Assembly (NCBI RefSeq): GCF_900142205.1
Contig: NZ_FRAA01000001.1
Span: 1,262,796 to 1,326,795, forward strand
Direction of reading: 5' to 3'
Origin: Reichenbachiella agariperforans
GTDB taxonomy: Bacteria > Bacteroidota > Bacteroidia > Cytophagales > Cyclobacteriaceae
DNA length: 64,000 nucleotides
Shown here: piece by piece, positions 9,005 to 17,617 of the stretch
Position numbering within the stretch: the stretch's first letter is position 1
Layout of the letters: each line of letters opens with the position of its first letter
Position numbers and translations under genes: made by a program
Notes under the pieces: generated by a model
What the model was told of the DNA's origin: nothing
Seen by the model: the letters and a program-made list of their open reading frames with translations, nothing else
Database searches by the model: none

Positions 9005-10570
9005 TTACATGAATACCTCTGGGCTATACACCCAAACCGTGCCGTCATCCTCACATGACACCACCAACAGGCTCTTATCAACTGGGCTGTCTTCAGCAGA
9101 GATAAAGACCAACCCCTCAGGTGCATCACCTGTCTCTAGGATAGACAAAAACATTGGACTGCTCGGTACAGATACATCATATACTGCGATAGCATCTACT
9201 CTTTCTAGACCAATGAAAGCGATCATCTTGCCATTAACCTCTCCTACTGCGACACCTTCTGGTTCTACACCTTTGTCGTCACTACGTCCATCATCGTACA
9301 AGCCAGCAGCGTGTACCGCCTTCTCTAATTCATCACCAGAATCCGCTACGAGTTTACCTTCAGCATCCCAGATCGAGAATGAACGTGCGCCATAGGTATA
9401 TACTTTTTCGTACAGGCCATCTGAATCTGAATCTCCGTCTGTTTTCATAGCTTTCCATCTACCGAAAGCTTCATCTTCTTGAATATCATCTGCATTAGCA
9501 AAAGCCGATTCTAGCAAATCCAATTTCTTCAAACGCTCTTCGTCACCGTAAGCTAAACATCCGTCATCTTCATCATAATCTCCTCCATTAGCATCACAAG
9601 TTGCCTCATCTGCATCATACAGATACTCACGACCATCGCCTTCGTTGGCAGAGATGACATAGGTCTCACCTCCTACTTCGAATGCAGCTATACCATCAGG
9701 CATGTACACACCAAAAATATTGGCAGGCACATCTCTAAACTCTATCTTATCATCCTCATCACTTGGATCTACTTGATCGCCATTTGCAGCATAATTTTTC
9801 AACCCTAAAGACACCAAAGAAGTGATCTTTTGCGTTTCCAAATCAATGATAGCCATCCCATTATTCTCCTGTAAGGCAACATAAGCAGTCTTAGAATCTG
9901 GAGATACCGTGATATACTCTGGTTCTATGTCATGAGCCAAGTCAGCATCAGGGCCTGACACACGAAAACCTTCGGCTTGGAAGCTATTAAAAGAGGTAAA
10001 ATCCAAAGTAGTAGATGTAAAACCATCCACCATCACAACAGTTACCGAACCTATCGGATCAGTCTTATAGTCATCACTTGGCTCACCTTCATTCGCAGAC
10101 AGGATGTACTTTGCATCTGGAGAGAAAGTTACCATATCTGGCAATGCTCCTGCATTGATTACTGCCACTTCGGTCAAATCAGACAAGTTAAACACAACGA
10201 TTTTACCATTATCCGTTTTGGTCTCAGCTTCGATAGCAGCTGCGAGATAATCACCCCCTACTGCCACACTATTGACACCTGCGCCATAGCTAGCAATGCT
10301 AATTGAGCCAGTTTTGGACATAGTCGCTGGATCGGATAGATCGATCACGTCGATTCTACTCTCTCCGTCATTGTTCACTACGAACAATTGTTTCGTTTTA
10401 GGGTCAAAGTCTGCAATCTCTGCAGCTGTCTCACCACCGATAGTAATATGTGCTACTTCAGAGAAAGTCGATGGATTTTCATCGGGTGCTTTAAATCCAG
10501 TTTCCTCATCACATGCGGAATAAATAATGGCCATTGACAACAGGCCTACAAGTGTAAATAATTGTTTCAT
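9005..10570 (-). CDS. Choice-of-anchor I family protein (beta-propeller lipoprotein)
   Basis: 521 residues. A signal of lipoprotein type (MKQLFTLVGLLSMAIIYSAC, Cys20) is followed by repeated propeller-like blades. Typical choice-of-anchor I segments are visible, such as ANEGEPSDDYKTDPIGSVT, AHDIEPEYITVSPDSKTAYV and PDGIAAFEVGGETYVISANE. Homologues are described as alkaline phosphatase-associated or 'mesenchyme-specific surface glycoprotein-like', but no activity is established. Acidic Asp-rich stretches (near residues 325-340 and 385-395) suggest calcium binding. It is probably exposed on the cell surface or in the periplasm. Confidence 0.85.
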   Translation of the reverse strand: MKQLFTLVGLLSMAIIYSACDEETGFKAPDENPSTFSEVAHITIGGETAAEIADFDPKTKQLFVVNNDGESRIDVIDLSDPATMSKTGSISIASYGAGVNSVAVGGDYLAAAIEAETKTDNGKIVVFNLSDLTEVAVINAGALPDMVTFSPDAKYILSANEGEPSDDYKTDPIGSVTVVMVDGFTSTTLDFTSFNSFQAEGFRVSGPDADLAHDIEPEYITVSPDSKTAYVALQENNGMAIIDLETQKITSLVSLGLKNYAANGDQVDPSDEDDKIEFRDVPANIFGVYMPDGIAAFEVGGETYVISANEGDGREYLYDADEATCDANGGDYDEDDGCLAYGDEERLKKLDLLESAFANADDIQEDEAFGRWKAMKTDGDSDSDGLYEKVYTYGARSFSIWDAEGKLVADSGDELEKAVHAAGLYDDGRSDDKGVEPEGVAVGEVNGKMIAFIGLERVDAIAVYDVSVPSSPMFLSILETGDAPEGLVFISAEDSPVDKSLLVVSCEDDGTVWVYSPEVFM

Positions 10571-10698
10571 CAGTTATATTTTGTTATAAAATTGAGAAAC
10601 AAAACTAGATGTGGCAGATTGCCTCAGGATTAAGCCTGATTCATCAAAACACTGGCTTTACACACTTGCAATGAGGTATTAGTAATTGTGAGATAACA

Positions 10699-10742
10699 AA
10701 AGCCCTCGCCCGATTAACACTGGGCTAACGAGCGAGGGCTTT
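10699..10742 (-). terminator. Terminator of the mscS operon
   Basis: Arms AAAGCCCTCGC (10699-10709) and GCGAGGGCTTT (10732-10742) pair perfectly. Read on the minus strand, the hairpin follows the ArsC-like stop by 20 bases and ends in a short T run. Confidence 0.8.
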
Positions 10743-10762
10743 CACGGCAAAGAACATATATG

Positions 10763-11161
10763 TTACGCCTTATCCTTCAGATGTATACCTCTGACATCTA
10801 AGCCTTCATTGTGAAAACTAAACTTGGATTGCACGAAAAACACCTTAGTCCCAAAAAAGGCAATAGGTGTCTTGATCAAATCCTGATGGTTTTCCATCGC
10901 ATGTACTAGGTCATCATCCGAGTAAGAACCATTTTTCATCTTGTTCTGATACTGCTCGGCACTGGTGTCTACCAATTCGCTTACCTTCACGCGCATCACT
11001 TGTGCGATCTCAGCAATTTGGGTCGCAGTGATACTATCCTTTGACAGATCCTTTTCGTTGAGCTTATAGTTATTCAGTGCAGCGGCATACCCGCGTAGTT
11101 CTTTGTCCTCCTGTTTTTTGGAATTAAAGATTAATAAGAGTTCATTTTCTTGTGCTGTCAT
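10763..11161 (-). CDS. ArsC/Spx-like thioredoxin-fold protein lacking the catalytic cysteine
   Basis: 132 residues. The C-terminal half follows the ArsC/Spx/MgsR pattern: an SAEQYQNK helix, then YSDDDLVHAMENHQDLIKTP and an IAFFGTKVFFV strand. In reductases of this fold the N-terminal loop carries a Cys (CxxC or NxxCxxCR). Here the equivalent segment is IFNSKKQEDKEL, and the protein has no cysteine at all, so arsenate or thiol reductase chemistry is unlikely. It overlaps the mscS gene by four bases (ATGA), implying coupled translation. A regulatory or adaptor role is inference. Confidence 0.7.
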   Translation of the reverse strand: MTAQENELLLIFNSKKQEDKELRGYAAALNNYKLNEKDLSKDSITATQIAEIAQVMRVKVSELVDTSAEQYQNKMKNGSYSDDDLVHAMENHQDLIKTPIAFFGTKVFFVQSKFSFHNEGLDVRGIHLKDKA

Positions 11162-12081
11162 GATTCGTTCGTTTCGTTAGAGTTTTCTTTCATATTCAAT
11201 CTCATCTGAGAGAGTGTCTCACCTCCCTTGATCCCAAAATCCAACGTACGGATAGGGAATGGGATCGTAATATCATTGGCATCAAAAGCTGATTTGATCG
11301 CTTTGATGGCTTTATTTCTCATCGCGAGAAAGCCTGGTTGATTGGGAAATTTGATCCAAAATCGTATATTGAAATTGATAGAGCTACTGCCAAATTCCTC
11401 ATAGTCGAATATCATATCGTCTTTTCGAATCACTCCCTCTAGTTCGCTTATGGTGTCAGAGACCAGCTTTTCCACTTTGTCCAAATCATCTCCATAGGAC
11501 ACGCCTACTGCTAAGTCTATCCGTCTCTCCCCCAGTATGCTAAAATTTTCTATTGGGTTAGCGAGTACCTCTTTGTTGGGCACATAGTTCTCTTGACCCT
11601 GAAATGTTTTCAATACAGTCACCCGCAGGTTAGTCCGAGCAACTGTCCCCATGATGCCATTGACCTGCACAATATCTCCTATGTGGTAAGGTTTACGAAA
11701 TGCCAAAATAATACCTGACACGAAATTGGCAGCAATATCCTGAAAGGCAAAACCTAACGCCAAACCAATAACACCCACCCCAGCTAACAATGAGGTCACC
11801 GCAGTCTGTAACTGCAATACGCCGAGGATGATAAACAGCCCGATTCCCAATACGGTATAATAGGTGATCGTCCCGAATAGGCTCTCAAGTGCCTTGTTCT
11901 TAGATGCTTTCTTAAACAGTTTAACAAAGAGCTTTTGGGAGAGTTTGGCCAGAACCAAAAAGAGTATAAATACGAGAATCGCTACGGCCATATTTGGCAA
12001 CATAGCAATGACTCCTTCATACCAAGATTCTAACTTATTCAGTACTTTTTCTATAGGCTGTTCTAGATTGAGTTCTTCCAT
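11158..12081 (-). CDS. Small-conductance mechanosensitive channel, MscS family
   Basis: 307 residues. Three transmembrane segments lie at about 27-47, 65-85 and 90-115. The pore helix TM3 carries the Ala/Gly pattern GVGVIGLALGFAFQDIAANF, followed by the MscS beta-domain (GDIVQVNGIMGTVARTNLRV) and the cytoplasmic alpha/beta domain. MscS channels open under hypo-osmotic membrane tension to release solutes. It is the first gene of a two-gene operon with the ArsC-like gene. Confidence 0.94.
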   Translation of the reverse strand: MEELNLEQPIEKVLNKLESWYEGVIAMLPNMAVAILVFILFLVLAKLSQKLFVKLFKKASKNKALESLFGTITYYTVLGIGLFIILGVLQLQTAVTSLLAGVGVIGLALGFAFQDIAANFVSGIILAFRKPYHIGDIVQVNGIMGTVARTNLRVTVLKTFQGQENYVPNKEVLANPIENFSILGERRIDLAVGVSYGDDLDKVEKLVSDTISELEGVIRKDDMIFDYEEFGSSSINFNIRFWIKFPNQPGFLAMRNKAIKAIKSAFDANDITIPFPIRTLDFGIKGGETLSQMRLNMKENSNETNES

Positions 12082-12268
12082 GTGACGATAAGTCTAGTGA
12101 GCAAAAGTCCAGTAGGTTTAAAATACCACTGTCCTCTATTACTATTTAGGAAGATTCATGCCAAGAGGTTAAAACAGGATGCATTGCGAATTTGACATGC
12201 TTTTGACTCATTACCGTCTCAAAAAGTGAGGCGTACAATCTACATAGTGAGGAATCTAAGATCAATTG

Positions 12269-12446
12269 GTATTTCTGGGGATAAAAATCAATATTCGACA
12301 ATGAGCATTCGAGATTCATTATTCCAATCCTTTAAATATTACCTCAAAGACTCATAATGGGTGATTATTTTATAAAAAACAATCACGAATTTCGAACAAT
12401 GAATCTTGAATAACGAAGTGATCTACTACCTCTCCCTCAGAAATAC
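12269..12446 (+). mobile_element. MITE-like repeat element, copy A
   Basis: A 178-base non-coding segment bounded by terminal inverted repeats GTATTTCTG (12269-12277) and CAGAAATAC (12438-12446). Its interior is closely matched, in reverse orientation, at 37981-38138. Shared blocks include TTAAATATTACCTCAAAGAC and the run around AATGAATCTTGAATAACGAA. Copy A has about 20 extra bases near its left end. A short terminal-repeat element with no reading frame and two diverged copies fits a MITE moved in trans. No transposase is in the window. Confidence 0.65.
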
Positions 12447-12493
12447 AGGGTGATCCGGAATCTACAATACTAAAAGCCACTTCATAAAAACCA

Positions 12494-12521
12494 AAAGAGA
12501 AGCCTTTTCAGGCTTCTCTTT
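12494..12521 (-). terminator. Hairpin, probable rnhB terminator
   Basis: Perfect 11-base arms AAAGAGAAGCC and GGCTTCTCTTT with a six-base loop. On the minus strand it is followed by TTGGTTTTTATG. It lies 156 bases after the rnhB stop, so it could alternatively end a small transcript of its own. Confidence 0.6.
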
Positions 12522-12677
12522 GTCAAATTTTGAGTAGTTGATCAAACAACTATCCATACACTTTATGAGGATTCTACATTCATTAAGGTTTCACTAAGTT
12601 AACGACAGACGTTGGACTTTAACAAAGCATTCGCCTAAACGGCTAAAAAAAACGACCAAACTACCTACTATTAGGTA

Positions 12678-13277
12678 TTAATTGAATATTTCCAACTGCT
12701 CGGGAAGCAACCTAAAGCTCTGTCTATGAAGAGGTGTTGCTCCATATTCATGTATTGCAGCTCGGTGTGCCTTGGTAGGGTAGCCTGCATTTCTCTCCCA
12801 TGCATATTGCGGATATTCTGTGGCATACTGAGTCATGAGTTCATCTCGGTATGTCTTTGCTAACACGGAGGCTGCAGCTATGGAGTAGAACCTACCATCT
12901 CCCTTGATCATGGTCTCGTGAGGTATATCCTGATAGCGATTGAAACGATTGCCATCGATCAGGAGCAGTTCTGGTCTTACCTTCAGTTGATCAATGGCAC
13001 GATGCATCGCTAAGAAAGAAGCGTTCAAAATGTTGATCTCATCAATCTCCAAGTTATCCACAACACCTATGCCCCACGCAATAGCTGCATCTTTGATCAC
13101 ATCTACCAATGCTTCTCGTTTTTTGGCAGATAGCTGTTTCGAGTCGTTTAATATAGGGTGGTTAAAATCAGCAGGCATGATCGCAGCAGCAGCCACTACA
13201 GGTCCAGCCAAACAGCCTCGCCCTGCCTCATCGCAACCTGCTTCGAGGGTATTTTCTATATGGTAAGGTTGTAGCAT
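12678..13277 (-). CDS. rnhB: Ribonuclease HII
   Basis: 199 residues, normal for RNase HII. The metal-binding motif [14 protein letters not shown] gives Asp16 and Glu17; Asp108 in LLLIDGN and the [17 protein letters not shown] block (Asp127) complete the acidic centre. The enzyme cuts the RNA strand of RNA-DNA hybrids and removes single ribonucleotides misincorporated into DNA. It is a cytoplasmic housekeeping gene, transcribed alone. Confidence 0.97.
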   Translation of the reverse strand: MLQPYHIENTLEAGCDEAGRGCLAGPVVAAAAIMPADFNHPILNDSKQLSAKKREALVDVIKDAAIAWGIGVVDNLEIDEINILNASFLAMHRAIDQLKVRPELLLIDGNRFNRYQDIPHETMIKGDGRFYSIAAASVLAKTYRDELMTQYATEYPQYAWERNAGYPTKAHRAAIHEYGATPLHRQSFRLLPEQLEIFN

Positions 13278-13492
13278 TTTTTAAAACACACTTAAATATG
13301 AACATAAAGGCTAAGTTCTAAACTATTCATCTCTAAACCAGTAATTAGTTAGATGAAAATAAAAACCAACAAATAAAACACTAGTTAAATTTATTATACG
13401 TTAACATACAAATCTATATTTGAAGTATCCCATTCTGTATTCTCTCGAATTTCTTAGTCATCAACCATTAAAAAAACTAAGTTCAACCCTTA

Positions 13493-15538
13493 ATGCGCAT
13501 AGGTGTATTCTTTCTATTATTAACTGTATGCACTATCACTCAGTCATACACATATGGTCACGAAACCGACCTTATAGATTATTCTCAAATAGATCTATTA
13601 AATAACACTAAAGTACCTTTAGACTCTGGGTGGGTATTTTACTGGAAGGAATTCATATTACCCCAGCAAATCAAAAGTCCTGGTCAAGGGATACAGATAC
13701 ACAAAGACAATCTCAGTTGGACCCATTATAAAATCAACAACCAAGAGTTACCTTCTTATGGCTTTGGCACCTATCATCTCGCCTTAATACTACCTAAAGA
13801 TCCCGCACCACTCTGCCTAAAAATTCCTAAAATCAATTCTAGCACTAAAATCTGGATCAATAATAATCTAACACATACCATAGGTAAAATCGCTCGCTCC
13901 AAAGCCAACACGCAACATCGCAAAGACGTTATCTTTTTACCCATCTCTGGTACAGACACATTATATATCACCATTCAAGTCGCTAATTTCTATCATCAAA
14001 ACGGAGGTATGACTACTCCTATAGAAATAGGAAACACTTACAAACTCTGGAACGAAGAAAAAAACAAACTAGTCAGCGACATGTTTTTAGTCGGTAGTCT
14101 CATGTTTATTGGACTATCTTTCTTTATTATGTACAATGTTTACTGGCGTGTAGACAAAGCGATCTTGTACTTCTCCTTTTTTTGTATCTGCTGGGCTTAT
14201 CGCACTCTTAGCGATGATTATGCTCCACTACCTTTCCTTTTCGACTTCTTTCCATGGACGTTACATGTTCGATTAGAATACATGAGTTTGTTTCTCGGTG
14301 GACTCATGGGCAGCTTATTTCTCAATAAAATATTCAAAGATACTCTGAATAGGATATATCCACGCCTTAATAGCTGGGTACTATGGACACTGATTGGCAT
14401 AACCCTTGTTTCACCTAGTGTATACTTACAATACATACTAATTGCTTTTTTTATTATTGAGACCTGCAACATCACCTATCTAGTGACAAAACTCTCCACT
14501 ACAATCAAAAAAGATTCTCAACCAAATGTAGCCTTGGCAGGTATTTTTCTAGGACTAATTTTCCTCTCGTACCACATATACTCTTACTTCTTTTTACCCC
14601 AAATCAATTCTCTATTGATCAATATCGGATATTTGTTTGTTTTCATGATTAATTCTTTATTACTAGGCAAACGATTTACAACCTCTTTTATCGAACTAAA
14701 ATCTTTGCAAAAAGAAACTCAAAAGCAAAACAAAAAAATAGCAAGGCAAGCAGAAGAACTAAACACAATCAATGACAGTCTAGAAGGCACAATCGCCGAT
14801 AGAACACTGCAACTACGGCAAGTCGTCAATGACCTTAAAGACAGAAACATACATCTCGAACAATTCAACTATATCATTTCTCACAATATGCGGGCTCCTG
14901 TAGCCAATATCTCTGGACTTCTAAACTTGTACAACTATGATGTACCAGACACCCCGTTCAATGCAATAGTCATGGATAAATTAAAAGACACTTATAGTCA
15001 TCTTGACTTTGTACTTAGAGATTTGACAAGTATTCTTGAAGCCAAGCAACTAGTAGATAAACGCAGAGAGAACGTCTATTTTGAAGAATTAATTCTCCGT
15101 ATTCAGCATATGCTAAAGAGGGATTTAGAAAATGCCAACGCGTCAATCTCATTCAATTTTGAAATTAAGTGTATTCATTCTATACATGCGTTTTGGTATA
15201 GTATTTTTTTAAATCTGACCACCAATGCTATTAAATATAGAAAAACCGACACCCCTTGCCGAATCAAAATATCAAGCAAGATCAAACACGAAAAAATACA
15301 GATAACATTTAAGGACAATGGTATCGGGATAGATATGATCAAACACCAACATGAAATTTTTGGTCTCTATAAAAGGTTTCATAAAAATATAGATGGCAAA
15401 GGCATGGGACTTATGATGATCAAAACACAAGTAGAAACCATGGGAGGTACGATTAATGTAAAAAGTAAACCCAACGAAGGAGCTTGCTTCACGATAAAAT
15501 TATCTACCGATAAAATCCCAAATTTTAACAAAAATTAA
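13493..15538 (+). CDS. Membrane sensor histidine kinase with 7TMR-DISM-type sensor
   Basis: 681 residues. A signal-anchored N-terminus leads into a periplasmic beta-sandwich (residues ~25-185, with the DSGWVFYWKEF start typical of 7TMR-DISM extracellular domains). Seven or so membrane helices follow (~195-390), then a coiled coil (~395-455) and the kinase core. The phosphoacceptor is His464 in IISHNMRAPVANISG. The N box NLTTNAIKYR, G1 DNGIGID and G2 GKGMGLMMIK are intact. No response regulator is adjacent, so it is an orphan kinase that signals to a distant partner. The ligand is unknown. Confidence 0.9.
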   Translation: MRIGVFFLLLTVCTITQSYTYGHETDLIDYSQIDLLNNTKVPLDSGWVFYWKEFILPQQIKSPGQGIQIHKDNLSWTHYKINNQELPSYGFGTYHLALILPKDPAPLCLKIPKINSSTKIWINNNLTHTIGKIARSKANTQHRKDVIFLPISGTDTLYITIQVANFYHQNGGMTTPIEIGNTYKLWNEEKNKLVSDMFLVGSLMFIGLSFFIMYNVYWRVDKAILYFSFFCICWAYRTLSDDYAPLPFLFDFFPWTLHVRLEYMSLFLGGLMGSLFLNKIFKDTLNRIYPRLNSWVLWTLIGITLVSPSVYLQYILIAFFIIETCNITYLVTKLSTTIKKDSQPNVALAGIFLGLIFLSYHIYSYFFLPQINSLLINIGYLFVFMINSLLLGKRFTTSFIELKSLQKETQKQNKKIARQAEELNTINDSLEGTIADRTLQLRQVVNDLKDRNIHLEQFNYIISHNMRAPVANISGLLNLYNYDVPDTPFNAIVMDKLKDTYSHLDFVLRDLTSILEAKQLVDKRRENVYFEELILRIQHMLKRDLENANASISFNFEIKCIHSIHAFWYSIFLNLTTNAIKYRKTDTPCRIKISSKIKHEKIQITFKDNGIGIDMIKHQHEIFGLYKRFHKNIDGKGMGLMMIKTQVETMGGTINVKSKPNEGACFTIKLSTDKIPNFNKN

Positions 15539-15563
15539 TTTTATACACTTACTACTGGCATAA

Positions 15564-15599
15564 TATGGGAGAAAAACCTAATTATACTTTTCTCTCATA
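15564..15599 (+). terminator. Hairpin after the sensor kinase gene
   Basis: Arms TATGGGAGAAAA and TTTTCTCTCATA pair with one mismatch, 26 bases after the kinase stop. There is no T tract beyond the stem, so termination strength is uncertain. Confidence 0.4.
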
Positions 15600-15665
15600 G
15601 CCAATGGCTACATCTAACTTCACTCAATACTTTGTACTCAATACTTTGTAAACTAAAATTGCCTC

Positions 15666-16274
15666 ATGGCACAAATAGGAAAAGATATAAAAGTAGCTGC
15701 CAGTCTACTGAACACTAGCAAACTCGTAGCAATCCCCACAGACACGGTGTACGGACTGGCTGGCAATGCCTTTGATCCCGAATCAATCAAAGCGATCTAT
15801 GCGGTCAAAGGCCGTCCCATGGACAAGGCGCTGATTGCGCAAACGGACTCTATCGAAAAGGTCAGAACCTTCGTCAAGGAATTCCCCAAAGCAGCAGAAA
15901 AACTAGCAGCCAAATTTTGGCCTGGAGCGCTGACCTTGGTGCTAGAAGCCAATGAAAAAATCCCCCCAGAAATGCTCGCTGGCGGACATACCGTAGGGGT
16001 GCGAATCTGTGGTCACCCCATGACATTGGCATTATTGGGCAAACTTGATTTTCCAGTCGCACTACCCAGTGCTAACCTGCACTCACAGCCAAGCCCAGTC
16101 ACTGCTCAGGAGGTCGACGCACAGCTCGGGGATCAAATCGAGTACATATTAGATGGAGATAAGTGCGATATAGGATTTGAATCCACGATCGTTGGGTTTA
16201 CCGGGGAAAAACCACTTATTTTGCGCCAAGGCGCTATCGCAGCAGAGGATATTTTCGCGGTGCTAGAAGCCTAA
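15666..16274 (+). CDS. tsaC: L-threonylcarbamoyladenylate synthase (YrdC/Sua5 family)
   Basis: 202 residues. The protein is essentially one YrdC domain: IPTDTVYGLAGNAFDPES near residue 25, KGRPMDKALIAQ, then FWPGALTLVLEAN and VGVRICGHP. It makes threonylcarbamoyl-AMP from threonine, bicarbonate and ATP, the first step of t6A37 modification of ANN-decoding tRNAs. It is short like TsaC and lacks a full Sua5 C-terminal domain. It lies 78 bases upstream of pgk on the same strand, so the two may be co-transcribed. Confidence 0.93.
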   Translation: MAQIGKDIKVAASLLNTSKLVAIPTDTVYGLAGNAFDPESIKAIYAVKGRPMDKALIAQTDSIEKVRTFVKEFPKAAEKLAAKFWPGALTLVLEANEKIPPEMLAGGHTVGVRICGHPMTLALLGKLDFPVALPSANLHSQPSPVTAQEVDAQLGDQIEYILDGDKCDIGFESTIVGFTGEKPLILRQGAIAAEDIFAVLEA

Positions 16275-16352
16275 AGTTCTACATCCAACATGCACCCACA
16301 TTTGGTACTTACTATTCAAGCAATAAAGTATTATTTAAATCTATATTAGGAG

Positions 16353-17540
16353 ATGATAACCTTAGACCAATACAATTTCAAAGGCAAAAAAGCCTTGGTA
16401 AGAGTAGACTTCAACGTACCGTTGAACGATAAATTCGAAATCACAGATTTGACTAGAATCAAAGCTGCTACCCCTACGATCAAAAAGATCCTAGCAGATG
16501 GTGGATCGGCGATCTTGATGAGTCACCTCGGCAGACCAAAAGATGGTCCAGAAGAGAAGTCTTCATTGAAGCACTTGGTGGGCGAACTCAGCAGCAGATT
16601 CGGTACAACTGTCAAATTCGCTGAAGACTGTATCGGTCAGGATGCTACAGATCTCGCAGCAGGTCTACAACCTGGCGAAGTGCTGTTGCTAAACAACCTC
16701 AGATTCTACAAAGAAGAAACAAAAGGTGACGAAGCGTTCGCAGAAAAGCTTTCTAAACTCGGCGATGTGTATGTCAACGATGCATTCGGTACGGCACACA
16801 GAGCGCACGCGTCGACAACTATCGTGGCTAAATTCTTCACTGACAAAGTATGTGGCTATGTAATGCAATCAGAGCTTGACAATGCAGAGAAAGTATTGAA
16901 CAACCCCGTGAGACCTTTCACAGCCATCATGGGCGGTGCGAAAGTATCTGACAAGATCATGATCATCGAGAAGTTGCTCGACAAAGTGGACAACCTCATC
17001 ATCGGTGGTGGTATGTCATACACTTTCTCTAAAGCAAACGGTGGCAAGATCGGCAACTCACTTTGTGAAGATGACAAAATGGAATTGACCAAAGAGTTGG
17101 TCAAAAAAGCAGAAGCAAAAGGCGTGAAGCTTTACCTCCCTGTAGACAACAAAATCGCAGATGACTTCAACAACGATGCGAATACACAAGTCGTCAGCAG
17201 AGGTGAGATTCCTGACGGATGGGAAGGTCTCGATATCGGACCAGAAACTGCTAAATTATTCGAAGAGGTAGTCGCTAGCTCGAAGACCGTACTATGGAAT
17301 GGACCAATGGGCGTATTCGAATTCCCAACGTTCGCAGTAGGGACGGAAGCCATCGCAGAGGCGGTCGTGAAAGCTACCGAAAACGACGGATTCTCCTTGA
17401 TCGGCGGTGGTGATTCTGCTTCGGCAATCAACAACCTCGGCTATGGAGACAAAGTATCCTACGTATCAACTGGCGGTGGTGCATTGCTAGAATACATGGA
17501 AGGCAAAGTACTACCAGGTGTAGCTGCACTTCAGAGCTAA
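16353..17540 (+). CDS. pgk: Phosphoglycerate kinase
   Basis: 395 residues, the usual length. Family signatures are clear: [14 protein letters not shown] at the N-terminus, LMSHLGRPK, the substrate-binding Arg/His regions, [12 protein letters not shown] in the middle, WNGPMGVFE, and the Gly-rich [11 protein letters not shown] loop near residue 350. It transfers the phosphate of 1,3-bisphosphoglycerate to ADP in glycolysis. Codon use is visibly more uniform than in its neighbours, as expected for a highly expressed gene. Confidence 0.98.
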   Translation: MITLDQYNFKGKKALVRVDFNVPLNDKFEITDLTRIKAATPTIKKILADGGSAILMSHLGRPKDGPEEKSSLKHLVGELSSRFGTTVKFAEDCIGQDATDLAAGLQPGEVLLLNNLRFYKEETKGDEAFAEKLSKLGDVYVNDAFGTAHRAHASTTIVAKFFTDKVCGYVMQSELDNAEKVLNNPVRPFTAIMGGAKVSDKIMIIEKLLDKVDNLIIGGGMSYTFSKANGGKIGNSLCEDDKMELTKELVKKAEAKGVKLYLPVDNKIADDFNNDANTQVVSRGEIPDGWEGLDIGPETAKLFEEVVASSKTVLWNGPMGVFEFPTFAVGTEAIAEAVVKATENDGFSLIGGGDSASAINNLGYGDKVSYVSTGGGALLEYMEGKVLPGVAALQS

Positions 17541-17557
17541 TTCAAAATTTTGGCTTA

Positions 17558-17602
17558 TTAGACACTAGACCTGCCTGCCAGACAGAATGGTCTAGTGTCT
17601 AA
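17558..17602. terminator. Bidirectional hairpin between pgk and the S9 peptidase gene
   Basis: Perfect 14-base arms TTAGACACTAGACC (17558-17571) and GGTCTAGTGTCTAA (17589-17602) with a 17-base loop, between convergent genes. T tracts are weak on the plus strand and moderate on the minus strand. Confidence 0.65.
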
Positions 17603-17617
17603 TTCTAACCGAATCCG

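Larger units (their letters stand above)
12082..12677. other. 596-base intergenic region with a repeat element and a terminator
   Basis: No coding frame is convincing here. The stretch holds copy A of an inverted-repeat-bounded element (12269-12446, listed separately), a hairpin that fits a terminator for rnhB (12494-12521), and the mscS promoter region at its left end. Confidence 0.7.

Noticed and set aside
13420-13605. Small gene upstream of the sensor kinase
   Set aside because: It starts with TTG and overlaps the kinase signal peptide in another frame.
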